Assembly (NCBI RefSeq): GCF_002284575.1 | Contig: NZ_NPKJ01000057.1 | Coordinates: forward strand, 66,079 to 130,078 | From: Mesorhizobium temperatum | Lineage (GTDB): Bacteria; Pseudomonadota; Alphaproteobacteria; Rhizobiales; Rhizobiaceae | DNA length: 64,000 nucleotides | Direction: 5' to 3' | Shown here: positions 37,861 through 45,474 of the stretch, one piece after another | Layout of the letters: every line of letters begins with the position of its first letter | Numbering within the stretch: the stretch's first letter is position 1 | The notes under the pieces: model-generated | Told to the model about the DNA's origin: nothing | What the model saw: only the letters and a program-made list of their open reading frames with translations | Database searches by the model: none | Position numbers and translations under genes: made by a program

Positions 37861-38323
37861 CGAGGTTCACGCACCGATGCCAGAACGACGAGCAGGCGCA
37901 TTGCGCGTGGCGATCGCTACCCAAGACATGAAGGACCTCAATGCCCATTTCGGGTCGGCCAGACGCTTTGCTGTCTACGACGTGACGCGCGAGGAATGGA
38001 ATCTCGTGGAAGCCGTGGCCTTCGACGACGTTTCCGACGAGCGCGGGAAGCATCGCACTGAGGGCGATGACCGCATCACGCCGAAGGTGGAGGCGCTGAA
38101 GGGCTGCCATCTGCTGTTTTGTCTGGCGATCGGCGGACCTTCGGCAGCCAAGGTTGTTTCGGCGAAAATCCATCCGATCAAGGTGCCGCAGCCCCAAAGC
38201 ATCCAAGAGGTGCTGTTGCGCACGCAGATGATGCTCAGGACGTGTCCTCCCCCCTGGCTGCGCAAGGTGCTGGCGGAGGCAGGCGTCGCCGAGAAGAAAC
38301 CGTCCTTCGAGGACGAGGACTGA
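37826..38323 (+). CDS. nifX: FeMo-cofactor carrier NifX
   Basis: A 165-residue NifX/NifB-C-terminal-like protein (RVAIATQDMKDLNAHFGSARRFAVYDV; LFCLAIGGPSAAKVV). The ATG at 37826 lies inside nifN. NifX carries NifB-co and the VK-cluster between NifB and NifEN. The end of this gene (SFEDED) is repeated at 43441, see the duplication entries. Confidence 0.92.
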   Translation: MGPVRRLSLVTDEVHAPMPERRAGALRVAIATQDMKDLNAHFGSARRFAVYDVTREEWNLVEAVAFDDVSDERGKHRTEGDDRITPKVEALKGCHLLFCLAIGGPSAAKVVSAKIHPIKVPQPQSIQEVLLRTQMMLRTCPPPWLRKVLAEAGVAEKKPSFEDED

Positions 38324-38877
38324 AATGAGGAGAAGGCCAAATGTCTGACGCCGCGGCTAGCCCTGCTGTCGCCGAGGACGAGGCGGCCCTTGCCACCCCG
38401 TTCGTCAAATGCCTCGTGCGGCTGATCCGTGCTCAGGATTCCTACGGATCATGGGAAGGCAAACCGGATGCCGAGCTTCTGGCTGACTTCATCATCACCA
38501 GGCAACAGCGCCGTGCAATCCCGATCATCGGCGATCCCGATCCGGACGTGCTGTGGAGGCTCGACATGTTTTACACCGCCGTCGGGCTTGCGATCGAGGA
38601 GCGCTCCGGCCTCATGGCATCGCCGATGATGGAGATGAGCCATGAGGGCTTCGGGCGGGTGCTGTTCACGTCCGGGCGGTTGGTGGTTCTGTCGAAGACC
38701 CTGCGCGATGTCCACCGCTTCGGCTTCGAGACGTACCGGAAACTCGCCGAGGCCGGTACCAAACTGGTCGACGATGCGCTCGCGGCTATCGAAGCCTACC
38801 CCGACTTGGCACGGGCGTGATGAAACCGATTTTCCGGCAAGGGGATCATGTCAGGACTTGAGGAGCTGCGATGGCCA
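38297..38877 (+). repeat. Duplicated nifX-end/DUF269 segment, copy 1
   Basis: This stretch covers the last codons of nifX, the whole DUF269 gene and the first codons of a lost DUF683 gene (ATG at 38848 reading MSGLEEL). It matches 43441-43990 base for base over long runs. The DUF269 gene is intact here, while DUF683 is cut off after a few codons. Confidence 0.75.
38341..38820 (+). CDS. NifX-associated nitrogen fixation protein (DUF269)
   Basis: A 159-residue DUF269 protein, usually encoded directly after nifX (the NGR234 counterpart is y4vQ). Conserved stretches are TPFVKCLVRLIRAQDSYGSWE, IGDPDPDVLWRLDMFYTAVGL and DVHRFGFETYRKLAEAG. Its exact role is not known; association with NifX and with FeMo-cofactor assembly is assumed. 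It starts 17 bases after nifX behind TGAGGAGAAGG. A damaged second copy lies at 43484. Confidence 0.9.
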   Translation: MSDAAASPAVAEDEAALATPFVKCLVRLIRAQDSYGSWEGKPDAELLADFIITRQQRRAIPIIGDPDPDVLWRLDMFYTAVGLAIEERSGLMASPMMEMSHEGFGRVLFTSGRLVVLSKTLRDVHRFGFETYRKLAEAGTKLVDDALAAIEAYPDLARA

Positions 38878-38928
38878 GCCCACTCAACCGAGGCGGTCGA
38901 GGCCGATCTGGTTCTTGGGGTAGCGCTG

Positions 38929-39633
38929 ATGAAGCCACTGATCCTGATCTGTTCGCAAGATGCCGAGTTCTATCTGTTCCTTAGTCACATTCTGGAGGTG
39001 GACGGCTTCACGAGTGAGCCGGCAGGCGGCGCCAAGGAAGCACTTGCAATGGCCGACGAACGGGACTTCCGGGCCGTTGTGCTGGACTGCGGGCCAACGA
39101 GCATAACCGGGTCCGCAATCTGCGCCCGGCTCAAGCGGGAGCCCCGGACCGGCGGACTGCCCATTATTGCCCTGATCGCGCCCGGCGCCGAGAACCAGCA
39201 CCTCGATCTCTTGAAGGCAGGCATCGACGAGAGCTTTGTGCGGCCGATCGCGCCGGCCAAGCTGCTTGACTGTCTACGGACGAAGCTGGCGCTGCCGAAG
39301 CCGGGTTCAAACGAGATCGCAGACGGCGGCTGGCTCCGCTGCGGCAGCCTTGAGATGAAGCCCGATGCCCACCGAGTTCGCGGTAATGGCCACGACATTC
39401 ATCTCGGACCGATCGAGTTCAACATACTGCGGCATTTTCTTGAGGCGCCCGGCAAGGTCTTCAGCCGAGACGAGCTGATCGCCGCTGCCTGGCCGGACAA
39501 TATCCATATCGGTGCACGCACCGTCGACGTCCATATCAGCCGGATCAGAAAGGCGCTGAAGACGGCCTCGCCCGGCAGCGTCATTCGGACCGTCAGGTCC
39601 GCCGGCTATTCGCTCGAGAAGCCGGACGGCTGA
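38929..39633 (+). CDS. OmpR/PhoB-family response regulator
   Basis: A 234-residue protein with an N-terminal receiver (about 1-120) and a C-terminal winged helix (HLGPIEFNILRHFLEAPGKVFSRDELI ... RTVDVHISRIRKAL). Asp53 in VVLDCG is the likely phosphorylation site, but the usually invariant Lys near the end of the receiver is Arg (SFVRPI, Arg105). An ATG at 38848 is in frame, but that part derives from the cut-off DUF683 gene, so the ATG at 38929 is preferred. No sensor kinase lies nearby. The gene is the first one inside the segment that splits the nif operon. Confidence 0.82.
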   Translation: MKPLILICSQDAEFYLFLSHILEVDGFTSEPAGGAKEALAMADERDFRAVVLDCGPTSITGSAICARLKREPRTGGLPIIALIAPGAENQHLDLLKAGIDESFVRPIAPAKLLDCLRTKLALPKPGSNEIADGGWLRCGSLEMKPDAHRVRGNGHDIHLGPIEFNILRHFLEAPGKVFSRDELIAAAWPDNIHIGARTVDVHISRIRKALKTASPGSVIRTVRSAGYSLEKPDG

Positions 39634-39673
39634 ATAGCGAACCGGTGGCCCTGAGCACGACGGAGATGAGGAG

Positions 39674-39689
39674 TGGCACAACTCTTGCG
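39674..39689 (+). promoter_or_regulatory. Sigma-54 promoter before the universal stress gene
   Basis: TGGCACAACTCTTGCG keeps GG-N10-GC with a near-perfect -24 element and stands 50 bases before the ATG at 39739. No TGT-N10-ACA was found in the 150 bases upstream. Confidence 0.62.
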
Positions 39690-39738
39690 GCTTCGAAACG
39701 CGCCTCCAGGCACGACATACTCAGAGAGAAGCAGTCAG

Positions 39739-40626
39739 ATGGGTTTTAAAAGCGTACTCTGTGTCACGGGTTCTGACCACTCCGATCAGGACGTCAGGAC
39801 AGCTGCCGGCTTGTGTGCCGAGGTCGGCGCGTATCTTTCCGTATTGATTATGTCGCCTCCGCCGCTCGTTATGTCGTCTCCGTCGCTCGGCGATGGCATC
39901 CCCGAGTGGCCTGGACAACGCGCACAGGCCATTGCCAGGCTGGACAAACGTTTTAGGCAGATCGAGAGATTTTCGCAGGACATGGCCCGTCTGGAAAAAA
40001 CATCCAGGGAAATCCAGAAACTGCTGAGAGCCACGTCGCTTTGCTATGACGTCGATACCGATTACTGCGATCAGGCCAACGTTGGTGACGCGGTGCGACA
40101 GCGGGCGCACTGCACCGACCTGACGATCGTCGGCACCGCACTTCTCAACGACAATAATCTCGGACCTCTTGTTATCAACGGCAGCTTGTTCGACACGGGA
40201 AAGCCGGTGCTTGTCGTACCAAAGGGCGCTGAGGCGACACTGTCGCCGCGGCGCGTGCTGGTCGGCTGGGATTCGCGAGTCGAGGCGTCCCGTGCGGTTC
40301 GGGAAGCGCTGGATCTGCTATCCGGTGCTGACGAAGTTCGTGTCGCACTAGTCGATCCGGAGGCGACCTGCAACGGATACGGCGCCGAGCCGGGAGCCGA
40401 CATCGCTGCCTATCTCACTCGGCACGGTGCTCGGGTGTCGGTTGACCGGCTGCCGAGCGCTGGCAAACCGGTGGCCACGGTGCTCGCGCAGCACGCAATC
40501 GACACGTCCGCAGACATGATCGTCATGGGCGCTTATGGCAGCCGCCGGCTGCGTGAGCGGCTCTTCGGCGGTGTCACGAGATGGATAGTTGGGAAGCCGC
40601 CATTGCCGCTGTTTTTGGCTCGCTGA
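39739..40626 (+). CDS. Universal stress protein (two UspA domains)
   Basis: A 295-residue protein with tandem UspA folds. The second domain keeps the ATP-binding pattern MGAYGSRRLRERLFGGVTR near the C-terminus. The ATG at 39739 (MGFKSVLC) follows GAGAGAAG; a longer frame from 39673 runs over the promoter. A sigma-54 promoter in front suggests expression in nodules. Such proteins often accompany fixNOQP/fixGHIS clusters, which fits the usp and fixH remnants downstream. Confidence 0.85.
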   Translation: MGFKSVLCVTGSDHSDQDVRTAAGLCAEVGAYLSVLIMSPPPLVMSSPSLGDGIPEWPGQRAQAIARLDKRFRQIERFSQDMARLEKTSREIQKLLRATSLCYDVDTDYCDQANVGDAVRQRAHCTDLTIVGTALLNDNNLGPLVINGSLFDTGKPVLVVPKGAEATLSPRRVLVGWDSRVEASRAVREALDLLSGADEVRVALVDPEATCNGYGAEPGADIAAYLTRHGARVSVDRLPSAGKPVATVLAQHAIDTSADMIVMGAYGSRRLRERLFGGVTRWIVGKPPLPLFLAR

Positions 40627-40639
40627 CTGGTTCCAGGGA

Positions 40640-41230
40640 AGCACCGAGCTGTCCGAAGCTCTACTCCCCTGGGTCACCGATCCTGATGCCAATTGGGGAA
40701 ATGTCGCGGCGAACGCGGGAAATTTCGCGAAGCTCTTCGGAGCCAATGTGCACGCGCCGTCGCCGAGACCATCCCGGACCTGTCTAGCGCGCTCTCGGGG
40801 GCTGCTCGCCCGAGATGATCCGCAACGCGAAGACCGGCCGCGCAGAGCTAGAGGCGCTCCTCAATAAAACCAAAACCATGGCTTCGCAGGACGGCGTCAG
40901 GTCGAGAAGGACAGTCGTTCAGCGCGGCAGGCCGAGTTCGGATCCGTCGCGGCATCGTATGCGCGCTATCACGATCTCTCCCGACTACTGGCCGGCAGCT
41001 GAACAACGCAATGACCGTGCCGCGGCCGACGCCCTCAACTTCGAGTCGGGACGGTCGTGCTCTTGCCGGCGTCCGGGAATCGATGGCATCAATCACGTTG
41101 TCATCGCCTGGGATGGTAGCCGGGTAGCGGCGAGAACGGCCGCATCTTCAGCGTTTTTCAGTCGGTCCGGCCCGACCCGCGTGGCGACCGGGCGGTTTTC
41201 GGGCTGGTCAATTCCGACAACGCTCACATT
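40640..41230 (+). pseudogene. Second universal stress protein gene, degenerate
   Basis: Successive frames give pieces of a UspA protein: ETIPDLSSAL in one, PEMIRNAKTGRAELEALLNKTKTMASQDGV in another, FGSVAASYARYHDLS in a third, then GIDGINHVVIAWDGSRVAARTA. At least three frameshifts disrupt it. Confidence 0.6.
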
Positions 41231-41289
41231 CGCATCAGGCGGTCCCTGTAGCGCCTGTGCACAGGGGACACAGAAGATAACGACACACA

Positions 41290-41560
41290 GCAGGAATGCC
41301 GGAGTTCGCCGGCCGGTACATGCCGGCACTCATCCTGGCCTTTTTCGCCACGATCATCGTCAATCTGAGGATGGCGGTATTCGCGAGCCGCAGCTGGACC
41401 GGCTTCGTCATGAAGAACTCCTGTGTCGCCAGCTAGGAATTCAATCGCAAGGGAAGAGGGCAGGGCACAGGCGGCGCTCGGACGGAGCGGCCCCTTGCAA
41501 TCGCAAATGGCGAGATCCGCTACCGCCTGAGGGACCAGAACGGCAAGAAGCTCAAGCCAG
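41290..41560 (+). pseudogene. fixH: fixH remnant
   Basis: The translation shows EFAGRYMPALILAFFATII and ASRSWTGFVMKNSCVAS, then RAQAALGRSGPLAIANGEIRYRLRDQNGKKL, matching the N-terminal membrane helix and following region of FixH, the cbb3-oxidase copper/assembly protein. A stop interrupts it near 41436 and the C-terminal half is lost. fixG and fixI are not present. Confidence 0.65.
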
Positions 41561-41725
41561 GTGGCGTGAAGCGGACGATGATGACGAGCCTGGCGGCAGC
41601 CAACGCAGTCATGATGTCCATCTGCTCGTTCCTCGACCCGAATACCTGCCGGGTCGTCCCTGGCCATGCTTTTTGGCGGCGCGAAGGCGTGATGCGTGTC
41701 CAAAACCTGACAGCGGCAGAAAACA

Positions 41726-41741
41726 TGTCGGGTTCAATACA
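41726..41741 (+). promoter_or_regulatory. NifA upstream activator site before the thioredoxin-like gene
   Basis: TGTCGGGTTCAATACA is a complete TGT-N10-ACA match, 68 bases upstream of the sigma-54 promoter at 41810. Confidence 0.75.
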
Positions 41742-41809
41742 ACCGTCCATCTTGGGCAGATGGAGGTTTTTCAAAGCGCAATCATGCGCTTATTGCGCGA
41801 TGAGGGCGC

Positions 41810-41825
41810 TGGCACGGCCTTTGCG
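41810..41825 (+). promoter_or_regulatory. Sigma-54 promoter of the thioredoxin-like gene
   Basis: TGGCACGGCCTTTGCG is a near-perfect -24/-12 element. With the NifA site upstream it forms a complete NifA-dependent promoter about 148 bases before the ATG at 41973. Confidence 0.8.
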
Positions 41826-41972
41826 TGAGATACGGCAACACTGAGTGAAGGCTGACCGCACGCTGACGCGCGAGACGAGCGATGCTCTCCTTTCCTTGAA
41901 CCCTCGTGCCCCGTCTCTAAGGGGAAACAAGCTCGCGCATAAAGCCGTTTGGCAATAGCTTTGGAGAGCAAC

Positions 41973-43160
41973 ATGGTATTGCAGATGGAGTCCCCGGCTC
42001 CTTCGATTAAAGTGGAGGACTGGCTGCGTGGCGAGCCCCTCACGAACTTCCAGCCCGGCAAAGTGTACATCGTCGAATTTTGGGCAACCTGGTGCGGACC
42101 ATGTGTGGCGGCGATGCCCCATCTGGTGCAGCTGCAGGAGACATACAAGGACAGCGGACTTGAGGTCGTCGGCGTCGCGGCTGATGAAAACGCTCCAACG
42201 GCCGATGATGCCCGAAGCAAGTTGGATGCGTGGTTGACCGAAAAGTGCTCGAATCTGAACTATCGGATCGCGTTCGACCACACAGGCGAAATGAACAAGC
42301 TTTGGAGGGAACCCAGCTTTTCTATCGGGATTCCGGCCTCGTTCGTGGTCGACCGAGACGGCCACATCGCCTTTGTCGGTCATCCGATGCAACTCGATGA
42401 GGTTTTGCCGAAAGTGCTTAACGGCAGCTGGCGCACTAGCGATGAAGCGAAAGCCGCCGATATGGAGCGGATTGCCAGTCACCAACGCAAAGCGCGCGAA
42501 CTAACGCTGACCAACCCGATATACGCCAAACTTCGGCCGGCGATGCAGGCCGAGGATTGGACGGCGGCGCTCTCGGCTGTCGAAGAGGGCGTCGCCTTGA
42601 TGCCTGACATTTTGGACTTCCGGGAGGTTCATGCGAATCTACTGCTTCACAAAATACGCGACATGCAGACCGGCTTGCCGGTTATGGGCCAATTAGTTCG
42701 GGACGCGATCCGCAAAAAGTTCGAGGCCGAGCATTGGTTGGTTATGGCCCTGAACCAACTCTTCGATCCCGGAATGGACAACTCCCATCTCCCGCGTTCT
42801 GAGCGCTTTGCGATGGGCAAGGAGCTCTCCGAACACATCCTGGCACTGAATCCCCCGCAAGGCGACGGCCCTAAGTTCTGGTCTTATCCGGCAGTTGCTC
42901 GGTACTATCATGAGAGTGGCAACAAAGATCGCGCAATCGAGTTGGTCGAGCTGGCACTGAAGTCGCTGGACGGTCCGACCATCTCGGACGGACTGAAACA
43001 GCGCCGTCTACCGGATTTGCTGCAGGCCCTGGCCAACTACAAGGGTGAGAAGGTCTGTTACGACGCTCTGTGTGCGGCTCCGCAAAACAATTTCCCGACG
43101 GGGCCAAAGCGTAGACGGCCGAGAAGGAAACTTAAGAAGGTGATTGTCGGAATTGTTTAA
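41973..43160 (+). CDS. Thioredoxin-like (TlpA-type) protein with helical C-terminal domain
   Basis: A 395-residue protein. Residues 1-150 form a TlpA/thioredoxin domain with the redox pair WCGPC (Cys41, Cys44) and the cis-Pro region GIPASFVVDRDGHIAFVGHP. Residues 150-370 are helical and may hold TPR-like repeats (for example SYPAVARYYHESGNKDRAIELVELAL). The C-terminus is strongly basic. No signal peptide is seen, so it is probably cytoplasmic. The ATG at 41973 follows GGAGAG. It has its own NifA site and sigma-54 promoter, so a role in redox protection or metal-cluster work during nitrogen fixation is likely but unproven. Confidence 0.82.
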   Translation: MVLQMESPAPSIKVEDWLRGEPLTNFQPGKVYIVEFWATWCGPCVAAMPHLVQLQETYKDSGLEVVGVAADENAPTADDARSKLDAWLTEKCSNLNYRIAFDHTGEMNKLWREPSFSIGIPASFVVDRDGHIAFVGHPMQLDEVLPKVLNGSWRTSDEAKAADMERIASHQRKARELTLTNPIYAKLRPAMQAEDWTAALSAVEEGVALMPDILDFREVHANLLLHKIRDMQTGLPVMGQLVRDAIRKKFEAEHWLVMALNQLFDPGMDNSHLPRSERFAMGKELSEHILALNPPQGDGPKFWSYPAVARYYHESGNKDRAIELVELALKSLDGPTISDGLKQRRLPDLLQALANYKGEKVCYDALCAAPQNNFPTGPKRRRPRRKLKKVIVGIV

Positions 43161-43316
43161 TGGCCATTTCGTCCATTTCCCCATGCGTGGCCGCAGCAAG
43201 CAGGGTCCATGCCGCACCTGGTGGATCGTTTGCAGCGGCTTCGAGGCTCGAATTTTGCGATGACCTCCGGCCGCATCGCGGCAGACGTGATGTTCGACGC
43301 GAATTCTGGCCGCGGT

Positions 43317-43415
43317 GGAAGACCTCGCAGTCGAGGACGCGCTCAAGGTCGGCCACAGGGACATCAATTGCGTGGAATCGGCCGCCCCGAGCCGGACGTC
43401 GGCTGCGCAAGTGTG
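43317..43415 (+). pseudogene. nifH fragment
   Basis: Translation in shifting frames gives VEDLAVEDALKVGHRDINCVESAAP, clearly related to the NifH segment VEDLELQDVLKVGYKGIKCVESGGP. About 100 bases remain, diverged from the intact nifH at 30746. It precedes the second nifX-end/DUF269 copy. Confidence 0.65.
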
Positions 43416-43440
43416 CCCGAAGTAGGCGCACCCGAAAACA

Positions 43441-43990
43441 GAAATCGTCCTTCGAGGAAGAGGACCGATGAGGAGAAGGCGAAATGTCTGAAGCCGCGGT
43501 TGGCCCTGCTGTCAACGAGGACGAGGCGGCCCTTGCCACCCCGTTCGTCAAATGCCTCGTGCGGCTGATCCGTGCTCAGGATTCCTACGGGTCGTGGGAG
43601 GTCAAATCGGACGCCGAGCTGCTGGCCGATTTCATCATCACGAAGGAACAGCGCCGTGCGATCCCGGTCATCGGCGATCCCGATCCGGACGTGCTGTGGA
43701 GGCTTGACATGTTTTACACCGCCGTCGGGCTCGCGATCGAGGAGCGCACCGGCCTGATGACCTCGCCAGTGAAACCCATGAGGCCTTCGGGCGCATGCTT
43801 TTCGCGGTCGGGCGGTTGGTCGTTCTGTCGAGACGTCCACCGGTTCGGCTTCGAGACGTTCCGGAAACTCGCGGAGGCCGGTACGAAACTGGTCGACGAT
43901 GCGGCTGCGGCCTTGCGGCCTATCCCGACGTGGCGCGGGCGTGATGAAACCATTCGAGGAAGGATTCATGTCAAACCTAGATGAGATGGG
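43441..43990 (+). repeat. Duplicated nifX-end/DUF269 segment, copy 2
   Basis: Matches 38297-38877: the SFEEED end of nifX, the spacer TGAGGAGAAGG, the DUF269 gene and the start of the DUF683 gene. Here the DUF269 gene is damaged, while DUF683 continues intact. Confidence 0.75.
43484..43944 (+). pseudogene. DUF269 NifX-associated gene, second copy, frameshifted
   Basis: The first 93 or so codons are nearly the same as at 38341, then the frame is lost after LMTSPV, is regained at DVHRFGFETFRKLAEAG after loss of a few codons, and shifts again near the end so that the open frame runs over the original stop at 43942-43944. The protein would be aberrant in the middle and at the C-terminus. Confidence 0.78.
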
Positions 43991-44171
43991 GAAGAAAGTC
44001 CGAAAGCTTCAGCTGCGCGCGGCAGTTGCCAAGATGAAATTGCGCGACCTTGCAGAGGATCTCCCGGTCCAATGGACTGAGTTAGAGGAAGTTGCCGAGA
44101 AAGCGTACGCCGTTTTTGCCGAGTTGGATGGTGCCAAGAGAGAGCTCGCTGCAATGAAGAATTTACGATGA
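43968..44171 (+). CDS. Small nif-associated protein (DUF683)
   Basis: A 67-residue, helical, charged protein (KVRKLQLRAAVAKMKLRDLAEDLP) of the DUF683/CCE_0567 family, usually found between the DUF269 gene and a nif ferredoxin (NGR234 y4vR). The ATG at 43968 is chosen for the GAGGAAGG site. It overlaps the ferredoxin gene by ATGA. Function unknown; a metal-binding role has been suggested for the family. Confidence 0.82.
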   Translation: MSNLDEMGKKVRKLQLRAAVAKMKLRDLAEDLPVQWTELEEVAEKAYAVFAELDGAKRELAAMKNLR

Positions 44172-44485
44172 GGAGCACATTCACCACCCGCGACGGCTCC
44201 ATATGGATGCCGGAATATCTGACCGCTATAGATGCCAGGACTTGTATCGGCTGCGGGCGCTGTTTCAAGGTCTGCTCGCGCGAGGTCATGCACCTTCACG
44301 GCGTCGATGATGCGGGTGAAATCCTCGGCGCCTGCGACGGCGAAGACGACGATTTCGACGGCGAGCTCAATCGCATGATCATGGTCGTCGATCATGCCGG
44401 CCGCTGCATTGGCTGCGGAGCCTGCGCCCGCGTCTGCCCCAAGAACTGCCAAACCCATGTTGCGGCCGACCATGTCGCAGCATGA
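44168..44485 (+). CDS. Nif-specific 2[4Fe-4S] ferredoxin (ferredoxin III type)
   Basis: A 105-residue ferredoxin with two cluster motifs, CIGCGRCFKVCSRE and CIGCGACARVCPKN, separated by an acidic insert (DGEDDDFDGE) typical of the nif-specific FdxB/ferredoxin III group. It probably gives electrons to cofactor assembly or nitrogenase. Coupled to DUF683 by ATGA. Confidence 0.9.
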   Translation: MRSTFTTRDGSIWMPEYLTAIDARTCIGCGRCFKVCSREVMHLHGVDDAGEILGACDGEDDDFDGELNRMIMVVDHAGRCIGCGACARVCPKNCQTHVAADHVAA

Positions 44486-44513
44486 TCTGATGGGACAAAC
44501 CAGGAGAACGGCA

Positions 44514-44711
44514 TTGCCCTTTAGACTCTTTCATCGCGTCCTGTGGTTGGCCCTGTGCAGCAACGCGCTGACTGTCTACTTCGCTTCTCATTCCATTCGT
44601 CTAGTAGTGGTCACGACGCTGGCTTGTTCGCTGCTCCTTCAGTTGGCCTATTTCGCAAGCGTGCTCTTTCTGATCTGGCGGTCGAGCAGAGCGGGGCAAT
44701 ACTGTGCTTGA
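44514..44711 (+). CDS. ExoX/Psi-like exopolysaccharide repressor protein
   Basis: A 65-residue protein with two hydrophobic helices (LALCSNALTVYF; VVVTTLACSLLLQLAYFASVLFLIW) and an Arg-rich end, the pattern of ExoX/Psi proteins that dampen exopolysaccharide synthesis in rhizobia. The TTG at 44514 (then PFRLFHRV) is preferred for its CAGGAG site; ATG codons at 44472 and 44490 are alternatives. About 245 bases without a gene follow. Confidence 0.6.
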   Translation: MPFRLFHRVLWLALCSNALTVYFASHSIRLVVVTTLACSLLLQLAYFASVLFLIWRSSRAGQYCA

Positions 44712-44959
44712 TATGGTCGGTGGGCGACCGCATTCCGGTCGTTCTAATCCGGGAGATACAGTTTTCGATTCCATGGGCGTTGGTTGCCTATTGCAGCACG
44801 CCGGCATGCGGGTTGCTTGGTCTCGACGACAAGGCGCTTGATATAATGATTGGGTTCTTCTGCAGCGTCCGAGCACGCAGCTCGCTTCAACTCAAACACG
44901 CCCTTGGAATGACCGGTGCGTAGCTGGTTTCAACTCGATCACGTGTTGTCGGAGAGAAC

Positions 44960-45142
44960 ATGCTGGAAAAGTTCGAACGCTATCCGCTCACCTTTGGACC
45001 CACGCCTATCGAGAAGCTCGACCGCCTCGGCAAGCACTTAGGAGGAAAGGTGGAAATCTACGCCAAACGCGAGGACTGCAACTCCGGTCTCGCGTTTGGC
45101 GGAAACAAGCTCCGCAAGCTCGAGTACATCATCCCCGACGCG
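44960..45142 (+). pseudogene. acdS: acdS (ACC deaminase) N-terminal fragment
   Basis: The first 61 codons (MLEKFERYPLTFGPTPIEKL, KREDCNSGLAFGGNKLRKLEY) are those of 1-aminocyclopropane-1-carboxylate deaminase, including the PLP-lysine region GGNKLRK. The gene then jumps into an unrelated M20 peptidase sequence. ACC deaminase lowers plant ethylene and is often on Mesorhizobium islands. This copy is dead. Confidence 0.8.
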
Positions 45143-45149
45143 ACCAGCC

Positions 45150-45329
45150 GGCTTCGGCAGCCTGCCGGGCTATGTGTTGACCAAAATTCTCGGAATCCCC
45201 GCCTTCGTCACGCCCTATGCAAACCACGACGAAGCAAACCACGCACCAAACGAAAATTTGGAACTCAGCTGTTTCTATAGCGGAATTCGTACTGGTGCTG
45301 CATTGCTCCATGAGCTTGATTCGACTTAG
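45150..45329 (+). pseudogene. M20-family peptidase C-terminal fragment
   Basis: In a frame different from acdS, the sequence gives LPGYVLTKILGIPAFVTPYA, NHAPNENLEL and GIRTGAALLHEL, the C-terminal end of M20 metallopeptidases. It is joined to acdS at about 45143 with the rest missing. Confidence 0.65.
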
Positions 45330-45474
45330 TGAGACCTGGATCAATACAGCCTGCCCGTCTCAAAGATAAGCATGCAGTCCAGCCTGTGATGATGAGTTTT
45401 CCGGACATTTCAGCGCTGAACTGTCTAGTGGCTCGTCTGCCTAATAACAACACTATCAGCATATGGAGAATGTT

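Noticed and set aside
38848..38928. N-terminal extension of the response regulator from ATG 38848
   Set aside because: The stretch derives from the start of the duplicated DUF683 gene and is not part of a receiver domain.
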